This document shows, piece by piece, positions 1 to 8,724 of a stretch of 64,000 nucleotides of DNA (within the stretch, counting starts at the first letter, position 1; each line of letters begins with the position of its first letter). The notes beneath the pieces were generated by a model, which was not told where the DNA came from, did not search any database, and was given only the letters and a program-made list of their open reading frames with translations. Source of the DNA: Candidatus Poribacteria bacterium (lineage in GTDB: Bacteria; Poribacteria; WGA-4E; WGA-3G); contig OY282386.1 in the NCBI GenBank assembly GCA_958295945.1, positions 1-64,000 on the forward strand, given 5' to 3'. The translations under genes were made by a program, and so were the position numbers.

Positions 1-402
1 CATCCCCGGTTTGACTGCCCATAACACATTGAAGGGACCAGTCAAGTTTATTGCAAGGATCTTATCCCAATGTTCAGGTGTAAGGTCATCAAACGTCATA
101 TCCCCGACATCACCAGCGTTATTCACTAATAGATCAATCGTTCCAAGTTCTTTGGTGACTGCTCCGACCATTTTGTTCACTGCTTCTCTGTCCGATATAT
201 CTGCTTGGAAAGGTAATGCTTTCTGATGATATTCACCGTTGATTTCAGCACAGACATCTTCCGCTTTAGCAGCTGATTGAGAATAATGCACAGCAACAGT
301 CGCACCCTCACTCGCAAGTTTCAATGCGGTAGCCTTACCTATACCGCGACTACCTCCCGTTACCAAAGCAATTCTTCCCTTAAACTTCCAGGACTTACGC
401 AT
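1..402 (-). pseudogene. SDR family oxidoreductase, N-terminal part, IS-interrupted
   Basis: The minus strand encodes the N-terminal half of a FabG-like short-chain dehydrogenase; the rest lies beyond the window edge. The Rossmann motif TGGSRGIG follows the start closely and LLVNNAG is present, so it is an NAD(P)-dependent oxidoreductase of unknown substrate. An IS element sits at its second codon. Removing the IS and one copy of the 5-bp target duplication rejoins the native ATG at 1483-1485, giving MKFKGRIALVTGG. As it stands, an ATG in the IS terminal repeat (400-402) is in frame and would give MRKSWKFKGRIALV, so weak expression from the IS edge is possible. No Shine-Dalgarno is visible before that ATG. 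The family call is firm; calling it inactive is inference. Confidence 0.8.
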
Positions 403-1478
403 TTTTATAAAATGGTGTATACTATTCTATTATGACTACATGGACACAATCTAAAAAGAAGGTAAACCTATTTTCCGATTATTGTCAATTTTTGTTATCA
501 AGTTTTACGAACTGGACGCAAACGTACTTTGGTGATCAGTCTGAGAAATGGAGCCATGATCAACTCAATCGTTTTTTGAGAAATGAGAACATTCCATCAA
601 GCGAACTCTGGCAGTCTGTCCAGGATGACATTGAGTTTGATGATCAAGGGCACATTGCTTTTGATGATGTTGTGCTACCTAAACCGCATGCGAAAAAGAT
701 TGAAGCTCTCCGTCCTCAGTGGAGTGGTAGCGACAAAAAAGTCGTTGATGGCATCGGTATTGTAACGTGTCTCTATGTCAACCCAAAGACGCAAGAGTAT
801 TGGATCATTGATTATCGCATTTACGACAAAGACCATGATGGAAAAACCAAAATAGACCATTTATTAGACATGCTGCAAAACGCGGTCTTCAAAAAACAAC
901 TCCCGTTTCGGACGGTGCTAATGGATAGTTGGTATGCATCCATGCAAGTCATGAAAGCGATTGAAAAACTTTCTAAGATTTATTATGTGCCACTGAAACG
1001 CAATCGTCTTGTAAACGATACGGACGGCGTTGAACCACACCAACAAGTCCAAAAGTTATCTTGGACACAGACAGAAACGCAACACGGAAAGCACGTGCAC
1101 ATCAAGAAGTTTCCAAAAGGGCATCAAGTGAAGTTGTTCCGGTTAGTCTCCTCTAACGGACGCACGGAATATATTGCGACAAACGATTTATCTCAATCGG
1201 ATGCGGATGCGACACGCCAAGAATGTCGCGTGCGTTGGAAGATTGAACAACTTCATCGTGAGATCAAACAAGTCACCGGTATTGGTAAATGTCAATGCCG
1301 CAAGTTGCGTGCCCAAAGAAATCATATTGCTTGTTGTTTTCAAGTATGGGTCTGTTTGAAACGTGTTGCGCGCAAACATGGTAAAACAATTTATGAACTA
1401 AAACAAAGTTTATTGGATGATTATATGCGATTTCAACTCTCTAATCCTTCAATAATTTTTAAAAATGCGTAAGTTCTG
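389..1478 (+). mobile_element. complete insertion sequence, IS4/IS701-like
   Basis: The element is 1090 bp. Its 19-bp terminal inverted repeats differ at one base: CAGGACTTACGCATTTTTA on the left, and the reverse complement of the right end starts CAGAACTTACGC. It is flanked by a 5-bp direct repeat ACTTC at 384-388 and 1479-1483, taken as the target-site duplication. It contains a single full-length transposase. Intact ends, an intact gene and a perfect duplication point to a recent insertion. The family label rests on the transposase type only. Confidence 0.92.
432..1472 (+). CDS. DDE transposase, IS4/IS701-like
   Basis: This 346-residue protein is intact. It carries the blocks of the DDE superfamily common in cyanobacterial elements: FDD near residue 77 as a likely first Asp, VLMDSWYA near 162 as the second, and RWKIEQLHREIKQVTG near 270 with the catalytic Glu, followed by CQCRK..RNHI. 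It would catalyse cut-and-paste transposition of the surrounding 1090-bp element. The gene begins 43 bp inside the left terminal repeat and its stop lies in the right repeat, which is typical of a compact IS. Assignment between the IS4 and IS701 groups is uncertain. Confidence 0.93.
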   Translation: MTTWTQSKKKVNLFSDYCQFLLSSFTNWTQTYFGDQSEKWSHDQLNRFLRNENIPSSELWQSVQDDIEFDDQGHIAFDDVVLPKPHAKKIEALRPQWSGSDKKVVDGIGIVTCLYVNPKTQEYWIIDYRIYDKDHDGKTKIDHLLDMLQNAVFKKQLPFRTVLMDSWYASMQVMKAIEKLSKIYYVPLKRNRLVNDTDGVEPHQQVQKLSWTQTETQHGKHVHIKKFPKGHQVKLFRLVSSNGRTEYIATNDLSQSDADATRQECRVRWKIEQLHREIKQVTGIGKCQCRKLRAQRNHIACCFQVWVCLKRVARKHGKTIYELKQSLLDDYMRFQLSNPSIIFKNA

Positions 1479-1482
1479 ACTT

Positions 1483-1498
1483 CATTAAATCTTCTCCT
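1483..1498 (-). other. stranded native start codon and RBS of the interrupted SDR gene
   Basis: On the minus strand AGGAG (1494-1498) lies 8 nt before ATG (1483-1485). This is the original ribosome binding site and start codon of the dehydrogenase now cut off by the IS. The reading frame resumes exactly at 387 once the IS and one ACTTC copy are removed. Confidence 0.8.
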
Positions 1499-1567
1499 AT
1501 GTTCCATACCTTATCATATACCAATTCTAAGGATAATCAGACTCACATACTATACGGTTTCTCAAGA

Positions 1568-2359
1568 TTATTCGTTTTCTGGGATGCTTTCGTCTACATC
1601 AGGTGTAACAGGATCGTCAATTCCAAGCATTCTATACCAAGATTGAAAATCAAGTTCCTCTTGTCCCCACTGAAAATGGTCGCCAGACGAGTACGGAACT
1701 GCATGGCGAGTTTCAAAAAGTTTTTCCGTAACTGAAATTCTTTCTCCGTTGATGTGAAGATAGACATCAACTACCGTTCGTTTAGGGTATGAGCCGAAGT
1801 CTGGGTTGCGAATTTCCATTGTGAGCGGAAAATCGTCAATCTCGGATTGTTCAACGAGACTTCTGAGAAAATCTCTTGCATCAAATCCACGCTCCTTTGC
1901 ACGATCGCGTTCTTCTTCGGGATAATTACTCGACCTTCTGACTTCTGCCGCATCCGCTCCTTGAATACGGATATTCGTAAGGATATAGATACCATCTTCA
2001 CGTTTTTGCAGTCCGGGCCAAGCATCAAGATCGGCAGGCATCGGTCCGGATTCATACTCGTGAAATAGGATCAGCACCCTATTGATTGTATCAGCGTCGT
2101 AGACATCGTCAATGTGTGCGATGCTTCCATAATAAACAGGTTCACCTTCTTCGTATTCAATTTTTGAGAAAGTCTTACAGGTGAAATAGATTGCAGTTTC
2201 ATCTTCAGTGAGTGTGCATTGATTATTGTTGTAGTAGACATTTCTACCAAGAACGGTTGCATCGTCACAACTGATAAGTGGCACTACACTGAGAATCGTG
2301 ATGATTAACATCAGACAATGACTTAACTGGTTTCTTTCATTTAAATATCTATATTTCAT
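1568..2359 (-). CDS. putative lipoprotein of unknown function
   Basis: I do not recognise a domain. The preferred start (MKYRYLNE) gives about 263 residues with a hydrophobic N-terminus ending in a lipobox, VPLISC, so it is predicted to be exported, lipidated and membrane-anchored. The mature part is acidic and polar, with regularly alternating hydrophobic residues that suggest a beta-rich fold, and it ends in an Asp/Glu-rich tail. An upstream in-frame ATG at 2419 would add 20 residues before the signal peptide and is less likely. The start overlaps the end of the decayed aldo/keto reductase by about 11 bases, so the two were probably once one transcript. Confidence 0.7.
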   Translation of the reverse strand: MKYRYLNERNQLSHCLMLIITILSVVPLISCDDATVLGRNVYYNNNQCTLTEDETAIYFTCKTFSKIEYEEGEPVYYGSIAHIDDVYDADTINRVLILFHEYESGPMPADLDAWPGLQKREDGIYILTNIRIQGADAAEVRRSSNYPEEERDRAKERGFDARDFLRSLVEQSEIDDFPLTMEIRNPDFGSYPKRTVVDVYLHINGERISVTEKLFETRHAVPYSSGDHFQWGQEELDFQSWYRMLGIDDPVTPDVDESIPENE

Positions 2360-3316
2360 CTGTAAACCTGTTGTTATATTCTTCCCACACCTCATCTGCA
2401 ATAAGTGTTGTAGCAGCAACGAAATTTTGCTCTACTTCTGTGGTATTTTTAGATCCTGATAAGTTAGTCGCAATCAAGGGTTGACGGAGACAAAATTGGA
2501 TGGCAAGGTTTAGCATGCTTAAATTGTTGTCAATTGCCCATTGCCAAATTTTATGTGCTATCTCTCCTTCAGGAGGTCTTTCGTTAACATCTGGTTCAAG
2601 ATCAGACAACAAACCCGCTGCAATAGGACTACCGTTAATGACACCGATGTCATTTTCATTCGCAAATGATAGTAACCAGCCATCTGCAGTTTGACTCAGA
2701 AGTGTGTAATCCAGATATGTCCAGGATTACATCTACGATACCTGTTTCTATGGCGATCTTATGAAATTCGTGTTCCCTCACACCGAGACCGATAAATTTC
2801 ACTAAACCCTCTTCTTGCATCCTTTGCAATGTCTCCAACGCGCCATCTTTGGCAATAACTGGGTCCATACTTGAAGGGTCATGCACTAAACAAACATCAA
2901 GATAGTCGCTGCTTTTCAGTGGACAGATAGAACGTGTTAGAAAAGTCATGCACTAAACAAACATCAAGATAGTCTGTACCTAACAGCCTGAGACTATTTT
3001 CAACACTGCGACGTGTGCCAGAAGCACTATAATCTCCTCTCCATTTTGGGTGCGTTCCAGTTTTCGTAGCGAGATATATTTTTTCACGCCACCCATCAGC
3101 AAGTGCAAGACCGACCCGTCTTTCGCTTTCTCCATACAGCGGGGAAGTATCAAGATAATTTATCCCTAATGTGATTGCACGGTGGACTGCTTCAATTGCT
3201 TCATCGTCAGTAACATGATCACTACCAATACGCGCACCACCCAGACTAAGACTTGTGACCAGTAACTCGGTTCGTCCTAATCTACGTTTTAGCAACTGAT
3301 TAGTTTGTGCTGACAT
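2349..3316 (-). pseudogene. aldo/keto reductase, decayed by two lesions
   Basis: Three pieces in different frames line up as one aldo/keto reductase of the aldose/L-fucose dehydrogenase type: LGRTELLVTSLSLGGARIG at the N-terminus, the catalytic-region NYLDTSPLYGESERRVG, then LRLLGTDYLDVCLVHD and a C-terminal third with FANENDIGVINGSPIAAGLL. Lesion 1 is a 67-bp insertion that duplicates 30 bp (2878-2907 and 2945-2974) and shifts the frame at LVHD. Lesion 2 is one extra base in the CC at 2721-2722; deleting it restores ILTYLDYTLLSQTADGWLL. It sits among the cupin and sugar-isomerase genes and was probably part of the same carbohydrate-use operon. Sequencing error could explain the single base but not the 67-bp insertion. 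Confidence 0.85.
2878..2974. repeat. 30-bp direct duplication with 37-bp spacer inside the aldo/keto reductase
   Basis: The 30 bases at 2878-2907 recur at 2945-2974. The unit offset of 67 bp is not divisible by three, so this breaks the reading frame of the reductase. The 37-bp filler at 2908-2944 does not resemble the rest of the gene. Confidence 0.9.
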
Positions 3317-3319
3317 TCT

Positions 3320-3679
3320 TCACCTATGTAGATGACCTCTGCGTGCATCGGGATGAATCACACTCACCCACTGCACACCTTTGACAACATCATCCGGAAT
3401 ATGTCCGTGCTCAACGCCTTTCGGTGTGATAACTAAATCCCCTGGACCAATGCGGTAAGATTCGGATTGTCCATCAGCGGTGCGTAGAGTCACAATCGTC
3501 GTGCCTTCAGTAAAGAACCAATATTCATCAAAATCGTGATAATGAAGTTCAGTTGGACGATCCTTAGATACAGTAAATGCTCCGATGGTTGTCATATCTG
3601 GCGTATCAAGCACGTTTCCCAATGTCCTACTGACCCGTTCCCCTTCACCGAGGTGGATAATGCAGAGATTGGTCTCCAT
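3320..3679 (-). CDS. cupin domain protein
   Basis: This small cupin has 119 residues. The metal-binding motif 1 is ELHYHDFDEYWFFTEG (HxH-type with a downstream Glu) and motif 2 is GDLVITPKGVEHGHI, near residues 45-65 and 80-92. Such single-domain cupins bind a divalent metal and act as isomerases, dioxygenases or sugar-binding sensors; the exact reaction cannot be told. Its start overlaps the stop of the upstream sugar-isomerase gene (TAATG), implying translational coupling and a shared role in sugar metabolism. The decayed aldo/keto reductase lies just downstream on the same strand. Confidence 0.85.
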   Translation of the reverse strand: METNLCIIHLGEGERVSRTLGNVLDTPDMTTIGAFTVSKDRPTELHYHDFDEYWFFTEGTTIVTLRTADGQSESYRIGPGDLVITPKGVEHGHIPDDVVKGVQWVSVIHPDARRGHLHR

Positions 3680-4440
3680 TAGATGACTCCAATGTCTTTC
3701 AGGTGCTGCAGTGAATCTGCTACTCGTGCTTTGACACCTGCTTCATCAAGGTTTTCACCTTCAATCCCTTCCAATTCCATTGTGAAAGGACCGTAGAAAC
3801 CGGTTTCGTTTAATGTCTGGAAAACGGCTTTATAATCTACAACACCTTCACCGAGGGTGGGGAAATTCCAAGTCCGATAACCACCATTTGTATCCTTGAG
3901 ATGAACTGCACCAACGTAATCCACGATCTTTTTTACTTCTGTGACAGCATCAACATCATGGTTATAATAGTAGACATTACCAGTGTCAAAATTGATGCGG
4001 ATATTCGGATGATTAACACCCTTCATCGTTTCAAGAGCGATGTCCCCGTTGTGTGCCATATCTGGATGTGTTTCTAAACACACCTTTACACCCAATGGTT
4101 CAGCATTCTCACCGATTGCGCGTAGACGGTCATATACCTCGTTTTTATCTGTTTCGCCAGCGTGCACGCTAACAAAAATGACTTTGACATCCATCTCGTT
4201 TGCGATGTTTAAAGTTGTTTGGAAATCTTCAACGACTGTATCAGATTGCACATCACACCTTCCGAGTAGACTGGTCGCTGTTAGTCCGTGTGATTTTAAT
4301 TTTGATTGTAGCGCGTCAACACTATCAGCAGATGGCACACCGATCTCAACATTAGTCAAACCTATTTCTGCTAAGTGTGCATAAGCATTCGCACCAAACT
4401 GTCGATAACTACCTAAGTTACATGCAACTATATTTTCCAT
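3679..4440 (-). CDS. sugar phosphate isomerase/epimerase (AP endonuclease 2 fold)
   Basis: This 253-residue TIM-barrel protein belongs to the xylose isomerase-like family. Visible landmarks are VCLETHPDMAHNGD (metal-ligand Glu near 140), NIRINFDTGNVYYYNHD with FDTGN, VGAVHLKDTNGG (His-Lys-Asp near 195) and a C-terminal MELEG with the last metal-binding Glu. The expected role is divalent-metal-dependent isomerisation or epimerisation of a sugar or inositol derivative in the cytoplasm. It is followed with a 1-base overlap by a cupin, a pairing usual in sugar catabolism loci. The start at 4440 has AGGAG 8 nt upstream. Confidence 0.88.
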   Translation of the reverse strand: MENIVACNLGSYRQFGANAYAHLAEIGLTNVEIGVPSADSVDALQSKLKSHGLTATSLLGRCDVQSDTVVEDFQTTLNIANEMDVKVIFVSVHAGETDKNEVYDRLRAIGENAEPLGVKVCLETHPDMAHNGDIALETMKGVNHPNIRINFDTGNVYYYNHDVDAVTEVKKIVDYVGAVHLKDTNGGYRTWNFPTLGEGVVDYKAVFQTLNETGFYGPFTMELEGIEGENLDEAGVKARVADSLQHLKDIGVI

Positions 4441-4473
4441 ATTGATCTCCTATATGATAAATGTAAATTTTGA

Positions 4474-5475
4474 TTATGGGATTTTACGTAGAACTGTATT
4501 GCTCAATGATATTTCAAGTGCAAAAAGAAGTGCCGCTGGAATAAGAAAGTACACCGCCATTTCTTGCCGCTCAGTATAGCGGACAACTTTGAACTTTGTC
4601 TTTTCAAGTTTATCAATCTCTGTATAGACATGTTTCAATGAATGCAGATCTTTCGCTCGGAAATACCTGCCACTAGTGGTGTTAGCAATCTCTTGAAGCG
4701 TATCTTCATCAAGATAGGTAATAAAATCGGTATAACGTTTCCCAAATGTAGTATCTGGATATGGAATGCGTGTTCCTCCCTCTTTGCCCATACCAATGGT
4801 ATAAACCCGTATACCTAAGGATTCCGCCAATGCGGCGGCTGTTTCTGGGTCAATTGTTCCTTCATTATTTTCACCATCTGTTAAGAGAATGACTATGTTG
4901 GTCTTTGAATCTGATGTTCGAAATCGATGCGTAGTCGTTGCAATGACATCACCGATGGCAGTACCATCTTTTAGTTGATCTCCCATCTCAACTTCTACAC
5001 CATCAAGTATTTCCGTTAAGAAAGAATAATCCAAAGTAAGCGGACACAGTGTGTAACTTTCCCCAGAAAAAACGACCAATCCTATACGATCACTGGCGCG
5101 AAACCTAAGAAAATCGCGTATAACCGATTTCGCCGTTTGAAGACGGTTCGTTTCATTGAAATCCTCTGCACGCATGCTGTCAGATACATCAAGTGCTAAG
5201 AAGATATTAATTCCTTCAACGAAACGTCGTTCTTGACTTTGGAGAAATTGTGGACGTGCAAGGACAGTAATAAGTAATACTATGACAATGTACCTTATTA
5301 CTTTTGTTAATGGTAGTAGTTTGACAGCGAGGGTTCGTGGTATTTGGCGGACACCCTCAAATTCTGTGAAACGAATTGTAGCAGTTGATGCTCGTTTCTG
5401 TTGCCACCAAAGAAAGAGAACCAACAACGGCAATAATAGTAGCAAGCTTAGAAAAATGGGAGATTCAAGAACCAT
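4474..5475 (-). CDS. BatA-like von Willebrand factor A domain membrane protein
   Basis: This 333-residue protein has two N-terminal membrane segments (about residues 5-22 and 57-77), a VWA domain from about 85 to 285, and a C-terminal membrane helix near 305-325. The MIDAS metal site is intact: DVSDS, the Thr of DGTAIGD and the Asp of LLTDGENNEG. The architecture is that of BatA/aerotolerance-type proteins, which work with MoxR ATPases at the membrane; no MoxR or DUF58 gene is present here. It lies 2 bp downstream of a signal-peptide and multi-helix membrane protein on the same strand, so the two are cotranscribed. Confidence 0.87.
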   Translation of the reverse strand: MVLESPIFLSLLLLLPLLVLFLWWQQKRASTATIRFTEFEGVRQIPRTLAVKLLPLTKVIRYIVIVLLITVLARPQFLQSQERRFVEGINIFLALDVSDSMRAEDFNETNRLQTAKSVIRDFLRFRASDRIGLVVFSGESYTLCPLTLDYSFLTEILDGVEVEMGDQLKDGTAIGDVIATTTHRFRTSDSKTNIVILLTDGENNEGTIDPETAAALAESLGIRVYTIGMGKEGGTRIPYPDTTFGKRYTDFITYLDEDTLQEIANTTSGRYFRAKDLHSLKHVYTEIDKLEKTKFKVVRYTERQEMAVYFLIPAALLFALEISLSNTVLRKIP

Positions 5476-5477
5476 TT

Positions 5478-6647
5478 TTACCGCACTCTTTCAGCCCAAT
5501 TTATTTTGGTTTGATTTTGGTACATTTCATTTAAAGCTGATAATATACAGATTCCAATTCCGACACCATTAAAAATTAGGAACGCAACCCAATCAACATG
5601 CGGGATCTCGGTTGCCATAAAGTAAGGGATAAATCCGAATACCACAGCAAGTGGTTTTAATCTACCGGCGAGAAGGGTACTTCCCAGTGTAAGAAAGATC
5701 GCTGTTTTGCCACATAACGCTAACGGTACCAAAAGACATATACATAACAACAGGAACGGATATCCAACTATAGAGAGTATGAGAACAACTGCAACTGCTG
5801 GAATGACAATAAACATGAGGATACTAAATAGAATGCTCCCGATCGGTTTCTCAGTTAACATTGAACTGACAGCATTTATCGGTCTTGAAAATATCACAGC
5901 AATAAGTAGATACGTAATCAATAAGATTACGAACTTTTGAATGGTCAACCGAAAATTTCTTTCCTTTTTAATATCCCAAATGGTATGCGGATGCATCAAC
6001 AAATTTGCAACAGCGGGTGCCATTTGCCATTGATTGCTGATCCTTACATTTTGGACAGATTCAAGGTTTCCATCAACCGTCCCACCGATCACTTTGAGCA
6101 AACCATTTACTTGTGCCCCCTGTGTTAGTTCAACATTTCCACCGATTACTAGGACGTTGCCTGTTACAGTTCCTTGTATGGTTGCATCTCCAGCGATCAG
6201 CACAAGTGTTGTCAAGGTTTCATCCGGTTCTAACAAGAAATCATTAACGATTTTAAACATTCTTCGTCTTCCATGCCACTTCGGTGGAGTAGATACAGGT
6301 TCTTCAATCGGACTTTCGACTTCTGACTCCTTTGGAACAAGTGGGGGATCCGTCATATAGTTTTCAACGGCGGGTTCTTCAGGAGTAGTAGGTGAAGATT
6401 CATCTTCAGTTTCCTTTTCCTGATCTGCTTGTGTAGTCGTAGGTGGTTCTTGGCTAATAGATGGTTGTTCCTGTGTAGAGGGTGTAACAGGTTCCGTCTC
6501 CTGATTCTCCTCCTCCGCTACACGTGTCCCCTCTTCTGATGATGGGGTAGATGGATCAGTTTGTTGTTCCGTGTCTTGTCCATACAACGGATTAATTACA
6601 CAAGTTAGCATAACAAAAAATATAATTACTAAATGTTTCATTTTCAT
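5478..6647 (-). CDS. multi-helix membrane protein with bactofilin-like repeat segment
   Basis: This 389-residue protein has a signal peptide (MKMKHLVIIFFVMLTC), then about 95 residues rich in Thr, Ser, Pro, Glu and Gln (a flexible stalk). A short run follows with the pattern of polymer-forming/bactofilin repeats (LVLIAGDATIQGTVTGNVL and VIGGNVELTQG). The C-terminal half has about four to five transmembrane helices. No enzyme motif is visible. It precedes the VWA gene by 2 bp, so a shared envelope role is likely. The exact family is not recognised. Confidence 0.75.
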   Translation of the reverse strand: MKMKHLVIIFFVMLTCVINPLYGQDTEQQTDPSTPSSEEGTRVAEEENQETEPVTPSTQEQPSISQEPPTTTQADQEKETEDESSPTTPEEPAVENYMTDPPLVPKESEVESPIEEPVSTPPKWHGRRRMFKIVNDFLLEPDETLTTLVLIAGDATIQGTVTGNVLVIGGNVELTQGAQVNGLLKVIGGTVDGNLESVQNVRISNQWQMAPAVANLLMHPHTIWDIKKERNFRLTIQKFVILLITYLLIAVIFSRPINAVSSMLTEKPIGSILFSILMFIVIPAVAVVLILSIVGYPFLLLCICLLVPLALCGKTAIFLTLGSTLLAGRLKPLAVVFGFIPYFMATEIPHVDWVAFLIFNGVGIGICILSALNEMYQNQTKINWAERVR

Positions 6648-7170
6648 TTTTGGTTAAAATTGTATGAGAAGTATCCCTCAGATTTGATAAAATATAATTC
6701 TGTATTATAGACACAAAAGGTCATTGATGTCAACTTTTTTTTACAGCGACCAAGGTTATTTAGTTAATGTTTTGCATGTTATCCATCACAAATGTTAAAT
6801 TCCTTCATTTCTTCTTGTCTGAACAAGGATTTGTGTGATTTTAGGATGACCAGGATAATTGGTTTGTATGTCAAAGTGCGATTGATAAGATATGTATTCT
6901 TGATAGTTGCTTTTTTGGTAAGAAAGAAATTGGGGTTGGGAACCCACTAACAAAATAGAATCTCGGTGTTATGTTCTCAAATTGACTTCCATTGTGAAAA
7001 ACGAGATATGTCCATTTACAAAAGAGAAATAATTCTGTAATTATGGCAGAATAAACACATTTATGTTGTTGACGAAAATGTGCAGTTATGGTAACTTAAC
7101 ACTAGGTCTAATGACAAACATAAAATTATGCTGCCATTCTCACATGGTAGACAAGGAGGCAATTATATCC
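6648..7170. other. intergenic region between divergent genes
   Basis: These 523 AT-rich bases separate the membrane protein (minus) from the lipoprotein at 7171 (plus). I see no RNA gene, strong hairpin or repeat. TATTAT-type boxes occur at several places, but none has a convincing -35 partner. An upstream in-frame ATG at 7063 has no ribosome binding site. Confidence 0.5.
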
Positions 7171-8301
7171 ATGAAATGGTTTTTTAAGCAAACAAAATCT
7201 TGTCAGAATTTAGGGAGGGAGTCATGTGTAAGTAAGCGGTTTGAGAGGTTGCCACAAACATTTTTACTGCTAAATATAGGGATATTCTTTTTGTTAGGAT
7301 TTACCATATTAGGATGCGGCGGTCAGTCCTTACAAAGTATGTCTCCGATTCAGCCGGTCCAAAATATAGTAGATGTGCAAATGGAAAAAGAAAAGAACCC
7401 GAATTCAGACGTGGTCGTTCCTGCAATTCCTGCCGCAAACTTGGCACAACCGATTATTGATAAACATGGACTACAAACAGTCGGTTTTCGTTTAGTTAAG
7501 GTTCCTGACGCTAATGCAAAAGCATTAACTTATGTTTTCGCATCTCCAGAATATGCGTTTTCTCCTGATGTTTGGAACCAATTTTTGACAGAGTGGATTG
7601 AAGTTGAACCACAAATAGAATTACCTACTGAGAACGAAAATAGGAAAGTTGTTGATGTCCTTTTCCTCTCAGACTTTCCAGAGGAATTTGATATTCAGTC
7701 AAGACAACCTTTCCTCACAAAAATACTGGACGGAATTACCGTCTCAATCTGTTATTGGCGTAGAACCGATCTGGATCGAAAATATAATCGCGGAAACGCC
7801 TATTCTCCCTTTTATGAGACTGAAGCACTCCGACAAGGTGATAAAACTGATGTGTTTTACGTTAAAATTACGAACAATCGGAATGAATATATTCTTTTTG
7901 ATGTAAAAAAATGTGAGGTTTCTGATCAAGGTGAAAACTATTATCCCGGTCTTGATTTTGATGATTTAGAGGAGCGTTTTGTCTATATGTCACGTGCGTC
8001 TGGCCTCTCTGTAAAACACGGTTTGGAGAAAGCACGGCAAATTCTAATTGAAAAACGCATGCCAATAGTAGAAAAACAGGTCGGTTTTCACCGTGTCGGT
8101 GTTAAGCCTGGAGAGAGTGTGGAAGGCTTCATTCCTTTCAGGCAAGTTAAACTCAATGCAACTGACTTGTTAGTAATTCTACGCATTGAAAAATCTCCTC
8201 CGCCAGGTGGAGCACAACGTTATCAAACGTTAGAATTCAACTTTCCGTTCACACATAGCAGAAGTATCCGGACTGCTCAACCTTCACCCCAACGCTACTA
8301 A
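7171..8301 (+). CDS. putative lipoprotein of unknown function
   Basis: The start at 7171 is chosen because AAGGAGG (7153-7159) precedes it and the product MKWFFKQTK then leads into a long signal segment (TFLLLNIGIFFLLGFTILGC) with a lipobox LGC. The mature protein of about 325 residues has an acidic linker and a beta-rich body; I recognise no domain or catalytic motif. A predicted membrane-anchored periplasmic protein is all that can be said. A strong terminator follows directly. The alternative ATG at 7063 would put 36 unlikely residues before the signal peptide. Confidence 0.75.
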   Translation: MKWFFKQTKSCQNLGRESCVSKRFERLPQTFLLLNIGIFFLLGFTILGCGGQSLQSMSPIQPVQNIVDVQMEKEKNPNSDVVVPAIPAANLAQPIIDKHGLQTVGFRLVKVPDANAKALTYVFASPEYAFSPDVWNQFLTEWIEVEPQIELPTENENRKVVDVLFLSDFPEEFDIQSRQPFLTKILDGITVSICYWRRTDLDRKYNRGNAYSPFYETEALRQGDKTDVFYVKITNNRNEYILFDVKKCEVSDQGENYYPGLDFDDLEERFVYMSRASGLSVKHGLEKARQILIEKRMPIVEKQVGFHRVGVKPGESVEGFIPFRQVKLNATDLLVILRIEKSPPPGGAQRYQTLEFNFPFTHSRSIRTAQPSPQRY

Positions 8302-8324
8302 AATAGCATTAGTTATCTATACAT

Positions 8325-8366
8325 AAAAAGAAGTTCAATATGATAAAACTTTGAACTTCTTTTTTT
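8325..8366. terminator. rho-independent terminator after the 7171 lipoprotein gene
   Basis: A 14-bp perfect stem (AAAAAGAAGTTCAA at 8325-8338 and its complement at 8351-8364) has a 12-base loop and ends in a T run. The A-rich 5' arm means it could work in both directions. Confidence 0.88.
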
Positions 8367-8421
8367 GATGAGGAACTAAGTTGGACACAGAACCACCATA
8401 GTGTGTTTGTTCCGTTGGCGT

Positions 8422-8687
8422 ATTATCACCTAAGTTGCTACCTATTATTTGTAGACAGCATCATGAAGATTAAGAAATAAATAAGGTAATTTGAATCCAA
8501 AGTTCAGCGCGCTTACAAAGCGCGCCTACAAGTTTTGGGTGATCACGATTACTCGTTTAATAAGTTAATCTTCATCTAACCCCGCTGGATTACGAAATCA
8601 TCAAAATAATGAATTCAGATGTCAATTATGGATAATCGGGGTTACAAACCCTTCCAACTAATGACAAGTGGCAACTTAGGTTATAAT
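8422..8687. repeat. candidate MITE with 20-bp imperfect terminal inverted repeats
   Basis: ATTATCACCTAAGTTGCTAC at 8422-8441 matches the reverse complement of 8668-8687 at 18 of 20 positions. The 266-bp interior has no gene. It holds a nested inverted repeat (ATGAAGATTAA near 8463 and its complement near 8566) and a GCGCGC hairpin at 8507-8525 followed by CTAC. This fills most of the 424-bp gap between 8301 and 8725. No target duplication is obvious, so this is only a candidate. Confidence 0.5.
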
Positions 8688-8724
8688 ATGTAACAGTTGG
8701 CATTTCTGTCATAGATATTGCAGA

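Noticed and set aside
1499-1735. Small open frame on the plus strand after the IS
   Set aside because: It overlaps the well-supported lipoprotein gene on the minus strand and has no ribosome site or family pattern.
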